From contig CBDBMR010000005.1 of assembly GCA_965207535.1 (NCBI GenBank), positions 1 to 64,000 on the forward strand: a DNA stretch of 64,000 bases. Reading direction: 5' to 3'. How positions within the stretch are numbered: position 1 is the first letter of the stretch; the number at the start of each line of letters is the position of its first letter. Below, piece after piece: positions 8,901 to 16,430 of the stretch. A program made the position numbers and the translations under genes. Below the pieces are notes generated by a model, which was given only the letters and a program-made list of their open reading frames with translations, did no database searches and was not told the origin of the DNA. This DNA comes from JAJDXO01 sp965207535. GTDB lineage: Bacteria; Pseudomonadota; Alphaproteobacteria; Rhodospirillales; UBA2165.

Positions 8901-10246
8901 ATTGGCCGCTGGAATTCCCAAGCCAAAAGGAAGTACAGCCATTTATTGATGACGAGGAAAGTTTTCCACGTCCAATGGTGATGGACGTTAGGATCGGAAT
9001 GGCAGTTGGCACAGATTTCGCTCGCTACCAAATTGATACACACCTGTTAGACCGATTTGAAGACCAAGAGGGGAACTTGGATCGTAGCGGCGTCCTAAGG
9101 TGGTTTCTGAATTCAGCGGTGGAAGACCTCGATTATCCATGTCAGATGGGCCTGGGAGCGTACTATGACCACCAAATGATTCAGAAATACGGCTCCGGTC
9201 GTGGGCGCGCGGGCTGGGCGGAGCGAATTGGAAAGAAGTACTATTGGATTCTGTTGCACCGGTTGCTTGGGAGAGTGGCGGACCACCTTCCAAGGCTCGA
9301 CAGATGGGGTGACCTTCGAGAAACAGAGGAGCCTCCGATTCAAGCTCTCGACTTGAGAGATATAGATCCGACAGACCTTCGCGCCTATAGGAGCAAGTCG
9401 TACGATCTAGATACCAGCGATTGGTTCATCGGCGCTCCTCACGACTTCTCGCAGACAATAACTGATGATCATGCTGCATGGACGCTTGCGTCAGATTTGC
9501 AGGATGCGACCGGTGCACTCATCGTAAGGGACCCGGTGGGGGGCGAAGAATGGGTTGTGCTTTACAGCCACAGCGACTGGACGGACCCACCAGAAGATGA
9601 GAGAGAGCATGAATACCCCTATCGTCGAGTAGGGCGGGGAGTATGGACTGCGACCGTCGCGAACGAAAATCAAACGCAGTTGCATGCTGGCCTCGAGAAA
9701 GTCGAATATAACCCTAATACCCACGGGCTCGTCCCCCACGATTACAGTGGATATATCGCAGAGTACCCACGAGAATTTGCCTATCGACAAAGATTCGACT
9801 CTGGAGACGTCTATGACGAGATAACACTGTGTGGAGTGTCCGTTCGACCTACGAGTATAGAACATCTAAAGGGAGGCGAATGGGAGTATGACTACAGTCA
9901 GCCTCGCGAAAGTTCCAAGAACTTGGTTGCTCCTTTTAGGGACATAATATTGCACGGAGAATTAACTTGGGATGGGGATCGTGGTTGGCTCAGATCTGAC
10001 GGGTCGTTGACGGCGATCAACTTAGTCGATCAGGACGAGCGTCGAGCATTAGTGGTGAGGAAGAGTTATCTGGACGACTTTCTGGCACAAAACAATCGGA
10101 CTTTGGTCTTCGCGGTGTTCCAGCAGAAGATAGTCGTAACTGGTGGCGGTGAGCCCGGCTCCTACTATGACAGGTGGAGCGTTTATGAACTAGGAAATGG
10201 TGTCGTTACCCGCCTGGGCTTTAAGGACATCAAAGGACCACCGTAA
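5954..10246 (+). CDS. Nuclease-STAND NTPase, Avs-like defence candidate
   Basis: This is a 1430-residue multidomain protein. Residues 20-75 resemble a PD-(D/E)XK/Mrr-type nuclease core: E22 in the first helix, D49 in GAGGDGGVE, and Q67-S-K69 in GLQSKY. A STAND-type NTPase follows, with Walker A GPAGIGKT at 378-385 and Walker B LILTIDALNE at 449-458. Residues about 840-930 contain HEAT-like helical repeats, and the remaining C-terminal 500 residues are unassigned and would be the sensor. This order (effector nuclease, STAND switch, repeat sensor) matches antiviral Avs proteins, which cut DNA after sensing a phage protein. The gene stands alone and its base and codon composition is clearly lower in GC than all neighbours, indicating transfer. 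The domain reading is fairly secure; the defence role and the exact Avs type are inference. Confidence 0.75.
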   Translation: MPEIDFTAIRPLADGQREGFEELSCQIFRQAPEAVADWRFQRNRGAGGDGGVEALWITPDGMKWGLQSKYLDTLGAPQKNQMKGSLDTALRNHPELRHYTFTLPFQLSGSAAAGTSRPREGSNETLVGWIEEWKAELAAEGVELKIDYWEETELSGRLQAMDPSGGRQRYWFDQTILTDEWFQRHLEDVTAQAGNRYTPELSVEVPLLGALEAFGIADSFMLQAQKIADELTRLQRSFSSMPDIKEGHKGWGGPPIPDGTEPLVQDIAARLQQVTEGLRAFFAEPDTPLGHQFFDEIASLIPLVNECETRLFDQLIDEHGQDADSPGFRQYSAEYQVSFPAANLDYARETIQALESLHTGEVGRQLLFAGSREMLVYGPAGIGKTHALIEHAWTRCGRNLRTVVLFGEDFSVDEPWKTIGTKLGLGAEIRRDELFAILEAAAAASGSKLILTIDALNETAPDRQRWQAWYPVLARQIGRSQGLKLLVSCRDTYMNETLPSLEQIPHQLHNGFAGREHEVVPRFFEHYELRPPGSPLFQSEFGNPLFLHLVCQSLKDYGRDTIPPGGGDFSDILQEFLIAKNNSIASDLGYHPGEDRVQTAVNSLARAMNDQSSQRLGMGDAQQAMATAYSDADAASRLFDALEKESIIAVLPEGPAQLGQSPNYVVRFTFERMTDHMRAVSYLSEVATADVNALFSQEGMLSFTVADKDAVARNRGLLEALSILLPEHHQMELPDAVDAPDLTTDLNEIVLGSLEWRLPESFTASTEAILDSAFRRPITNPRAVDALLSVSVRPDHPLNSDYLDQRLRADPLSVRDAYWPLALHELFEEGGKPKLLIDWALVSSLKQLDEESARLWAMTLTWFCSAADRRVRDRATKAIVRIGCSQPRILAELVAKFGACDDDYIRERVLVATYGVLILIRDPEIIGEVANEVWEHYFKEAALTTLHASIRDHARLILELASDLGVSPPEAQQEVYRPPYESDWPLEFPSQKEVQPFIDDEESFPRPMVMDVRIGMAVGTDFARYQIDTHLLDRFEDQEGNLDRSGVLRWFLNSAVEDLDYPCQMGLGAYYDHQMIQKYGSGRGRAGWAERIGKKYYWILLHRLLGRVADHLPRLDRWGDLRETEEPPIQALDLRDIDPTDLRAYRSKSYDLDTSDWFIGAPHDFSQTITDDHAAWTLASDLQDATGALIVRDPVGGEEWVVLYSHSDWTDPPEDEREHEYPYRRVGRGVWTATVANENQTQLHAGLEKVEYNPNTHGLVPHDYSGYIAEYPREFAYRQRFDSGDVYDEITLCGVSVRPTSIEHLKGGEWEYDYSQPRESSKNLVAPFRDIILHGELTWDGDRGWLRSDGSLTAINLVDQDERRALVVRKSYLDDFLAQNNRTLVFAVFQQKIVVTGGGEPGSYYDRWSVYELGNGVVTRLGFKDIKGPP

Positions 10247-10423
10247 GTGGAGTAGGGTGTCCCATATGCGGTCGACCCGTGACCTGAGTTCGCCAGTGAT
10301 CATGGTCCAGTTCTTCCCCCGGCTTCCGGCGCCCGAAATTGAACAAACGTAGCGATACGCCCGCGACCGGCAACAAAAAGTTGCTGAAAAATGACGAGAG
10401 TGCGATGGCCGGCGTGGGCCGTA

Positions 10424-10520
10424 CCCCCTCACCCTGACCCTCTCCCCCTGAAGAAGGGGGAGAGGGCTGCGGAGGCTTGGCGGGCGGCAGACCGCCTTAG
10501 CCGTAGCTGGGTGAGGGGGA
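10424..10520. repeat. Interspersed palindromic repeat, copy 1
   Basis: The unit starts CCCCCTCACCCTGACCCTC, has an internal hairpin CCCTCTCCCCCT / AGGGGGAGAGGG, and closes at 10509-10520 with GGGTGAGGGGGA, complementary to its first bases. Such CCCTCACCC...GGGGAGAGGG elements are dispersed intergenic repeats in many proteobacterial genomes. A second copy lies 200 bp downstream. Confidence 0.7.
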
Positions 10521-10550
10521 ATTGCGCGGCTGCCGGCCCCAACGCGCGTC

Positions 10551-10605
10551 ATGGCCGGGCCCGGACCCGGCCATCCACGTGGATCACCGGGTCAAAGCCC
10601 GGTGA
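10551..10605. repeat. Double-hairpin intergenic repeat
   Basis: Two adjacent palindromes: ATGGCCGGG...CCCGGCCAT at 10551-10574 and TCACCGGG...CCCGGTGA at 10584-10605. GGCCGGG/CCCGGTGATGACG strings of this type recur between genes in alphaproteobacterial genomes. This supports the taxonomic guess and marks the end of the acquired segment. Confidence 0.6.
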
Positions 10606-10624
10606 TGACGGCTTGGTTTGTGTA

Positions 10625-10667
10625 CCCCCTCACCCCAATCCTCTCCCCCTGGAAAAGGGGGAGAGGG
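10625..10667. repeat. Interspersed palindromic repeat, copy 2
   Basis: CCCCTCACCCCAATCCTCTC followed by the hairpin arm GGGGGAGAGGG repeats the design of copy 1 with a few substitutions. The closing GGGTGAGGGG arm is absent, so this copy is a half unit. Confidence 0.65.
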
Positions 10668-10876
10668 GGCGCATTGGCGCCGGGGCGGGGGCAGGACATG
10701 TCCGCGCCGCATGCCGTCGATCAAGCCGTACGCGGTTCCGGGCCGGCAGCGGATGAAATGATGCTGGCGGGCCGAGCCCCGAATGGAGTATCCAAACTCA
10801 TCGGAGATGGTCGTCTGGACGGTCCGGAAAACCTGGAGACCTGTCCAATTGATGTGACGACGATGAGGCAACCGCA

Positions 10877-11830
10877 ATGCACACCAAAACCCTCGAGAAT
10901 TTCAGCCACAACCATATTTTCGGGCAGGACAGGGTCCGCCCGGCCGAACGGCGGACGCTAGCCGTTGTCGTTGTGACCGCAGCGATGATGGTCGTGGAGA
11001 TCGCCGCGGGCATCGCCTATGGCTCTATGGCGCTTCTTGCCGACGGCCTTCACATGGCTTCCCATGCGACCGCATTGCTGATTTCCGTATTGGCATACGT
11101 ATTGGCACGCAGGCTGTCCGGCGACACCAGGCTCTCCTTCGGTACCGGCAAGATTACCAGCCTCGGGGCTTTTGCGAGCGCCGTTCTTCTGGCGGGGTTC
11201 GCCTTCGTCATGGCAATGGAGAGCGTGTTGCGTCTCGTCGACCCGGTTGAGATCAGCTTCGACCAGGCGCTGGTCGTGGCCGTCGTGGGATTGATCGTGA
11301 ATGGCGCATGCGCGTGGCTGCTCGCGGCAACGCCTCATAGCCACAACGAGCACGAACATCGGCATGCGCCCGGGGTCTCGCACGGTGAGGCACATCATCA
11401 CCACGACCACAACTTACGCGCCGCCTACCTTCATGTCCTCGCCGATGCGCTGACCTCCCTCCTCGCGATTGCCGCCCTGCTCCTCGCCAAGTTCACCCAA
11501 GCCGTATGGCTGGACCCGGTGATCGGGATCGTTGGGGCAATTCTCGTGGCGCGCTGGTCATTCGGTCTGCTGAAATCCACAGGCAAGGTTCTAATGGATT
11601 GGCAGGCGAACCCGGATGAAAGGGATCGGCTCCGGGCAGCCATTGAGCGGGATACGGACGACCGCCTGAGCGACCTGCATGTCTGGAGGATCGGCGACAA
11701 CATGCGCGCGGCGGCGGTCACCATTGTCAGCGACGAGCCGCTCGCACCTGACGAATACCGTGCTCTGATCCCCGATGATCTGAACATCGTGCATGCCACA
11801 ATCGAAGTACATCACTGCCCAGGTCACTAG
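10877..11830 (+). CDS. dmeF: CDF cation efflux transporter, DmeF-like
   Basis: This 317-residue inner-membrane cation diffusion facilitator exports divalent metal in exchange for protons. The N-terminus NHIFGQDRVRPAERRT and the segment LLADGLHMASHA match the DmeF (Co2+/Ni2+) branch. A histidine-rich cytoplasmic loop with HSHNEHEHRH and HHHHDHN occupies residues about 154-180, between transmembrane helices 4 and 5, and the second metal-site helix carries HVLADALTS. It is monocistronic and lies directly after the repeat-rich zone. A DmeR-type repressor is not seen next to it. Zn/Cd export is the alternative specificity. Confidence 0.85.
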   Translation: MHTKTLENFSHNHIFGQDRVRPAERRTLAVVVVTAAMMVVEIAAGIAYGSMALLADGLHMASHATALLISVLAYVLARRLSGDTRLSFGTGKITSLGAFASAVLLAGFAFVMAMESVLRLVDPVEISFDQALVVAVVGLIVNGACAWLLAATPHSHNEHEHRHAPGVSHGEAHHHHDHNLRAAYLHVLADALTSLLAIAALLLAKFTQAVWLDPVIGIVGAILVARWSFGLLKSTGKVLMDWQANPDERDRLRAAIERDTDDRLSDLHVWRIGDNMRAAAVTIVSDEPLAPDEYRALIPDDLNIVHATIEVHHCPGH

Positions 11831-11898
11831 GTCGATGGCTCCGCGCGCCGCCGACGCCGGGAGTTCAATTGTCACTGCTCCACGCCGCCACCAATATC

Positions 11899-13011
11899 TC
11901 AGTCGAGCAAGCCGTTCACGTACCGGCCAAGGACAAGCGAGGCAGTGAGTCCGGGCGTGCTGATGCCGAACAAATGAACGAGGCCGGCGATACCATGATC
12001 GGCGGGGCCGTGAACCATCCAGTCGTCCAGTTGGACGTTTCGCTCCGCCGACAGCATGGGACGTATCCCGGCGTAGTCGGGGGTCAGCCGATCCGAATCG
12101 ACATCGGGATAGTAGCGGCGGATCGCTTGGACGAAACGGTCCTTGCGCGCCGGATCGACCGTATAGTCGACCTCCGGGACAAGTTCGAAGTCGGGGCCGA
12201 ATTTCATCCGCCCGCCCAGATCGGCGGTGAAGGCGCCGCCCATCCGGAGAGCCTCGCCGATCGGCGTCACATGGCGTGAAAACGGCGGCGCGCCGCCGTA
12301 GGAGAAGTAGCAGCCCTTGCCGAGATACAGTTCCGGCACGCGCGAAGCCGGATAACCGGCCAGCGCCGCGGCAAATCGCTGCGCCCCCAGGCCGGCGGCG
12401 TTCACCAGCATTTTGCAGGAGATCGTGTAGACCGATCCATTCTCGAGCCGCACGTCGACGTCGAAGCCCCGCCCGGTAACGCGGCCGCCCGTGGCCCGGC
12501 TGTTTACCGCGACGGCGCCGCCGGCATCTTCGATTTCCCCCCGATAAGCGAGCATCAAGGCATGGCTGTCGACGATCCCGGTTCTTTCGGAGTGAATGGC
12601 GGCCCGGCATCGCAGAGCCGGCTCGAGATCCCGGGCGGCCTCGCCGCCGATCAGTGTCACGCCGCCGACGCCCAGCTCCTCGGCGTAGCCGGCGAGAGTC
12701 TCGAGCAGGCGCAGGTCTTTCGCCTCGACGGCCAGGATCAGTTTGCCGATGTTCGCCGTCGGCACGCCGCGCTCGGCGCAATAGGCATAGAGCGCGTCGC
12801 ATGCCGCCGGCGCCAGACGCGCCCGCAGACTGCCGGGCCGGTAAAGGAACCCCGCATGAATGATTTCGTTGTTGCGTGAACTGGTCTCGTTGCCGATCCA
12901 GGGATTGGCTTCGAGCACCACCACCTCGCGCCCGGCCCGCGCCAGGGCCCGGCCGATGCCGAGCCCGACTGCGCCGCCGCCGACAACGACGCTCTCGGCG
13001 TGGTCGGTCAA
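11899..13011 (-). CDS. FAD-dependent oxidoreductase, L-2-hydroxyglutarate oxidase-like
   Basis: This 370-residue flavoprotein belongs to the DAO superfamily. The dinucleotide-binding motif VVGGGAVGLG lies at residues 9-18, and SSRNNEIIHAGFLY resembles the substrate loop of LhgO/L2HGDH-type dehydrogenases. Such enzymes oxidise a 2-hydroxy acid or an amine at the expense of FAD. It is the last gene of the minus operon that contains the Rieske oxygenase (ends 13036, 25 bp away), the HTH protein and TRAP dctPQM. A role in oxidising a hydroxy-acid intermediate of that pathway is likely but unproven. Confidence 0.75.
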   Translation of the reverse strand: MTDHAESVVVGGGAVGLGIGRALARAGREVVVLEANPWIGNETSSRNNEIIHAGFLYRPGSLRARLAPAACDALYAYCAERGVPTANIGKLILAVEAKDLRLLETLAGYAEELGVGGVTLIGGEAARDLEPALRCRAAIHSERTGIVDSHALMLAYRGEIEDAGGAVAVNSRATGGRVTGRGFDVDVRLENGSVYTISCKMLVNAAGLGAQRFAAALAGYPASRVPELYLGKGCYFSYGGAPPFSRHVTPIGEALRMGGAFTADLGGRMKFGPDFELVPEVDYTVDPARKDRFVQAIRRYYPDVDSDRLTPDYAGIRPMLSAERNVQLDDWMVHGPADHGIAGLVHLFGISTPGLTASLVLGRYVNGLLD

Positions 13012-13035
13012 GGCCGCGCCGGGTCCCGGTCCGGC

Positions 13036-14094
13036 CTACTCTCCGGCTACGCTCACGGATTGCCGGTCGGCGTGAAATTCGTCCAGGGCGGCAACCTGTG
13101 TCTGTGCCTCGTGGCGCATGTAGTTGCGGAATTTGGCCACCCCCAGATCGTGCTGGTAGAGGTTCTCTTCCGCCGGCCAGGGCGGCATCCGTTCGAGCAT
13201 GTCGCGGTCCTGCTCGATCACCTCCCAGGTCATCTTCTCGTACATCATGTTGAACATGAACCGGAACATGGCGCCCTGCCAGCCCGCAACCTTCCGCATC
13301 CGCCAGGCATTGAACTGGCAGCGGTTCTCGTCGATGGGCACCGCGGTCGCGATAATCCGCAGCACGCCGCCCGGGCCGCCGCCCGGCGGAATGAACACCC
13401 CGACCCGGTCGAAGAAGCAGCCGGTGTCCATGATCTGCATGACCTCGACGTTGCTCTCTTGGTCCTCCTTCCGGCGGACCGCGAACCCGTCATCCGTCTC
13501 GTCGACCTCCACCACGTCGGACTTGTCGCCATAGGCGAGGGTGTAGGTATCGTCGTGGAGGTACGGCGGGTGCATGATGTCGACCACGTTGTCGAGGGCG
13601 TACTGGAAATTGCAGTGCCAGGTGTTGGAGACGATGAACCCGGTCCACTCGGGAGACGTCAGTTCCTCCGGAAATTCGAGCGGCGGCGGCTCGGGATGGG
13701 CCTCGTCGCCGAAATAGGCCCAGATGCCCTGGAAGTGCTCGATCACCGGATAGGATTTCACCAGTTCCTGTCCGACCAGATTGCAATCGGGAAAAGCGGG
13801 CACGGCCTGGACGACGCCGTCCCCGCCGACCTGGACGCCGTGATACCGGCACGTGAGGCGGCCCTCGATGACGCGGCCGTAGGACAGCGGCGCGGCGCGG
13901 TGGGGACAGCGATCCTCCACGAGGTTGACCTTGCCGGTTTCGTCGCGCCAGGCGACGAGCTTCTCGCCGAGGCGAGTCATCGCCACCGGCGCGTCCTGAA
14001 CCATCGCCGACGGACAGATACAGTACCAGCGGTTGCGAATGCCGAGCGACAGCAGCCGCTCGACGCGTTCGTCCTTGTGCTCCAGCTTGCTCAT
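13036..14094 (-). CDS. Rieske 2Fe-2S aromatic oxygenase, VanA-like
   Basis: This 352-residue single-component-type oxygenase subunit has Rieske cluster ligands in CPHRAAPLS and CRYHG (CxH...CxxH) near residues 50-70. The mononuclear iron site is visible in DNVVDIMHPPYLHDD. Architecture and length fit the vanillate O-demethylase/phthalate oxygenase (VanA) group, which works with a separate reductase. No ferredoxin reductase gene is in the window. The start at 14094 follows GGAGGAGACTGAC and is preferred to the longer open frame reaching 14364, which overlaps the preceding HTH gene. It sits between the HTH protein and the flavoprotein in one operon. Confidence 0.85.
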   Translation of the reverse strand: MSKLEHKDERVERLLSLGIRNRWYCICPSAMVQDAPVAMTRLGEKLVAWRDETGKVNLVEDRCPHRAAPLSYGRVIEGRLTCRYHGVQVGGDGVVQAVPAFPDCNLVGQELVKSYPVIEHFQGIWAYFGDEAHPEPPPLEFPEELTSPEWTGFIVSNTWHCNFQYALDNVVDIMHPPYLHDDTYTLAYGDKSDVVEVDETDDGFAVRRKEDQESNVEVMQIMDTGCFFDRVGVFIPPGGGPGGVLRIIATAVPIDENRCQFNAWRMRKVAGWQGAMFRFMFNMMYEKMTWEVIEQDRDMLERMPPWPAEENLYQHDLGVAKFRNYMRHEAQTQVAALDEFHADRQSVSVAGE

Positions 14095-14095
14095 G

Positions 14096-14419
14096 TCAGT
14101 CTCCTCCGTGACTCCCCGGACCCGGCCGGTCGGTAATCGAGGTGCCCGGCGGGACGGCGCCGGCCGGGTGTTCGCCGAGGGGCGCCCCGGCGCTGTTGGG
14201 GTAGGCGCCGAGACGCTCCATCTCGGCGGCGAAAATTTCTTCGGTCCAGGCGCCGGAATCGGGCGGCCGGACCTCGCTTTCGTTGAGGGCCGAGACGATG
14301 CCGGGCAAATCGTGAATACTCTTGGAAAGAATTCCGAACAAGGTCTTCGAGAGCGCTTGCTCATACTCGCTGGGGTCCGTGTTCAGCGTCCGGTGCACTT
14401 CGCGTGGCAAGTCGTCCAT
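14096..14419 (-). CDS. Small recombinase-like HTH domain protein
   Basis: This 107-residue protein is predicted helical. It contains LSKSIHDLPGIVSALNESEVRPPDSGAWTEE, then FAAEMERLGAY, the pattern of the recombinase-like helix-turn-helix family often encoded beside Rieske oxygenases. The start follows GGGAGAGTGAC. It ends 2 bp before the oxygenase start, so co-expression is certain if the operon is transcribed. The family has no established biochemical role that I know of. The C-terminal 30 residues are Pro/Gly-rich and probably disordered. Confidence 0.7.
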   Translation of the reverse strand: MDDLPREVHRTLNTDPSEYEQALSKTLFGILSKSIHDLPGIVSALNESEVRPPDSGAWTEEIFAAEMERLGAYPNSAGAPLGEHPAGAVPPGTSITDRPGPGSHGGD

Positions 14420-14475
14420 GTCACTCTCCCATCAATGACAACCGATATCTTCGAACGGCTACTGATACCCCTCGG

Positions 14476-15789
14476 TCACAACAACGACATTCCCAAGAAT
14501 TCAGGCAGCCAAAGCGCCAATGCCGGGAACGAGGCAACAATAGCAAGCCGTATGAGGTCCGCGGCGAAAAACGGCCCGATGCCATAGAAAATAGTCTGCA
14601 ATGGAATATCCGGTCTCATCCCGTGCAGCACGAACGGAATGATGCCGATGGGGGGCGTCGTCTGACCGATCTCGATGACCATGATGTTGATGACCCCCCA
14701 CCAGATCGGATTGAAGCCGAGATCGATCATCAGGGGGAAGACAACCGGCAGGGTAATAATCATCGCGGCGACCGTATCGAAGATGGCACCCAGGATGATG
14801 TACATCACCAACAGCAGGAACAGCACCATGGCCGGAGAAAGCCCGGCGTCCCGGATGCCGCCGGCAAGGGTTTCGGGCAATTGGGTGATGGTGATGAACG
14901 CCGAGAAGATGTTGGCGCCGAAAATGATGATGTAGATGAACCCGGTGGTCGCCGCCGTCTGGCCGAGAACCCGGCGGACCGTCGGCCAGTTGAGCTGGCC
15001 CCGATACCAGGTAAACAGGATGGCGAAGATGCAGCCGACCGCCGCCGCCTCGAGGACCGTAAACACGCCCCCGTAAATGCCGCCCGAAACGACGAAGGCC
15101 AAAACGATCACCCCCCACGCGCCGGTGATCACCGGCAGCCGCTGCGCCCAGGCGAGACGCGCGCCGGACGGCGCCATGTCGGGCCGGACGCGGACCAGGA
15201 TGGCGATGGCGATGAAGTAGATGGCGATGGAGATGAGTCCGGGAATAATCGCGGCGGTGAACAGGGCGATGACGAATTGCTCGGTCAGGACGCCGTAGAG
15301 CAGCATCAGGTTGGACGGCGGAATGAGGATGCCGAGGGTGCCGCCCGCGGCGATGCAGCCGATGGCGAGAGAGGGCTTGTACTTCCGGTCGAGCATTTCC
15401 GGGAGCGCAACCCGCATGAAAGTGGACGCGGTGGCAATGGAGGAGCCGCAGACCGCGCCGAAGCCGCCGCACCCGGCGACGGTCGCCATGGCGAGGCCGC
15501 CCCGGTAGTGGCCGACGAAGCCGTGGAACAAGCGGTAGAGATCGCCTGACAGCCCTGCCGCGGAGGCAAAACTGCCCATCAGGAGAAACATGGGGATCGC
15601 GGCAAGGCTCTGATGCACCAGCAGATCGGTGGGCGTGGTGGCGAAGATATTGGTCGCTCCCTCGATGCCGATCATCGCCCAAAGACCGAAGAAGCCGGCC
15701 ACCGCCATCGCGATGCCGATGGGCACATGCAGCGCGATGAGGATGAACATGAATACGATGCCGAGGCTGCCGAGCGTAATGGGGTCCAT
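14476..15789 (-). CDS. dctM: TRAP transporter large permease DctM
   Basis: This 437-residue inner-membrane protein has about 12 hydrophobic segments. It is the large (M) subunit that forms the Na+-driven translocation path of a DctP-type TRAP transporter. Family signatures include the start IVFMFILIALHVPIGIAMA, CGGFGAVCGSSIATASTF and the mid-protein GGTLGILIPPSNLMLLYG. It is preceded 30 bp upstream by dctQ and followed by the HTH/Rieske genes. The ligand is probably the organic acid handled by the neighbouring UbiD and oxygenase enzymes (inference from context). Confidence 0.92.
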   Translation of the reverse strand: MDPITLGSLGIVFMFILIALHVPIGIAMAVAGFFGLWAMIGIEGATNIFATTPTDLLVHQSLAAIPMFLLMGSFASAAGLSGDLYRLFHGFVGHYRGGLAMATVAGCGGFGAVCGSSIATASTFMRVALPEMLDRKYKPSLAIGCIAAGGTLGILIPPSNLMLLYGVLTEQFVIALFTAAIIPGLISIAIYFIAIAILVRVRPDMAPSGARLAWAQRLPVITGAWGVIVLAFVVSGGIYGGVFTVLEAAAVGCIFAILFTWYRGQLNWPTVRRVLGQTAATTGFIYIIIFGANIFSAFITITQLPETLAGGIRDAGLSPAMVLFLLLVMYIILGAIFDTVAAMIITLPVVFPLMIDLGFNPIWWGVINIMVIEIGQTTPPIGIIPFVLHGMRPDIPLQTIFYGIGPFFAADLIRLAIVASFPALALWLPEFLGMSLL

Positions 15790-15819
15790 CAGCCTGCCTC
15801 CGCCGCCATATGCCGAATG

Positions 15820-16353
15820 CTAAATCTCATGGGATTCGCCTTCGGTCTCGACCTCCTCGCCGGTCACCGCCTGATATACGGCATGAACCAGGACACCGGC
15901 CTGCACCACAGCGGCGATAAAGACCACAACGGCCACCACCCACCACCACGGCCACTGGGGCACCTCCAGTACGCCGGAGGCGAGGCCGTTCTCGGTTACC
16001 CGTATGGCGAACAGGATGAACTGCCAGCTGTAGAGCACCATGGCGAACAGCGTGATTGTCGCGCCGACCACCTCGAGCCAGAGAAAGCTGCGCACGCCGA
16101 GCGCGCGGCCCAGAAACCGGATGGTGACCAGATGCTTGCCCACCAGGCAAAGGGGGAAAAAGCTGGCGATGACGATGGCGATGTTGTAGCGGTTCAAATC
16201 GTCGACGGCGAGTATCGGCGCGTTGAAAATCCACCGCATGACGACGTCGCCGGTGATTGACGCGGCGATGACGATCACCGCAACCGCGCCGATCAACGCG
16301 ACCCAGTCCATGCTGCGGCCCATGCGGCCGCGAGGGCCTAGGAAACTATCCAT
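15820..16353 (-). CDS. dctQ: TRAP transporter small permease DctQ
   Basis: This 177-residue membrane protein has four hydrophobic helices and fits the DctQ subunit of TRAP transporters, with the typical first-helix region DVVMRWIFNAPI and a mid segment LVTIRFLGRALG. The start at 16353 is chosen because translation further upstream is Arg/Gln-rich and not membrane-like; only a weak AAGG precedes the ATG. It lies between dctP (ends 16431) and dctM (starts 15789) in the same operon. Confidence 0.88.
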   Translation of the reverse strand: MDSFLGPRGRMGRSMDWVALIGAVAVIVIAASITGDVVMRWIFNAPILAVDDLNRYNIAIVIASFFPLCLVGKHLVTIRFLGRALGVRSFLWLEVVGATITLFAMVLYSWQFILFAIRVTENGLASGVLEVPQWPWWWVVAVVVFIAAVVQAGVLVHAVYQAVTGEEVETEGESHEI

Positions 16354-16430
16354 GAAAAACACCTTGAGCGCCGCGCCGGCGCAGCGGCCGCGATGGACCG
16401 CTGTGCCGGATGACGCCGGTTGCCGAGGGC

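Larger units (their letters stand above)
10247..10876. other. Gene-free region with hairpin repeats, dmeF upstream
   Basis: There is no gene here. Bases 10424-10670 are filled with hairpin-forming repeats (separate entries). The remainder before dmeF (10675-10876) is unique sequence that should carry its promoter; I see no convincing metal-responsive operator. Short ORFs crossing the repeats are artefacts of their GC-rich palindromes. Confidence 0.6.

Noticed and set aside
13000..14136. 378-residue plus-strand frame opposite the Rieske oxygenase
   Set aside because: It is antisense to a gene with intact cluster and iron ligands and shows no family resemblance.
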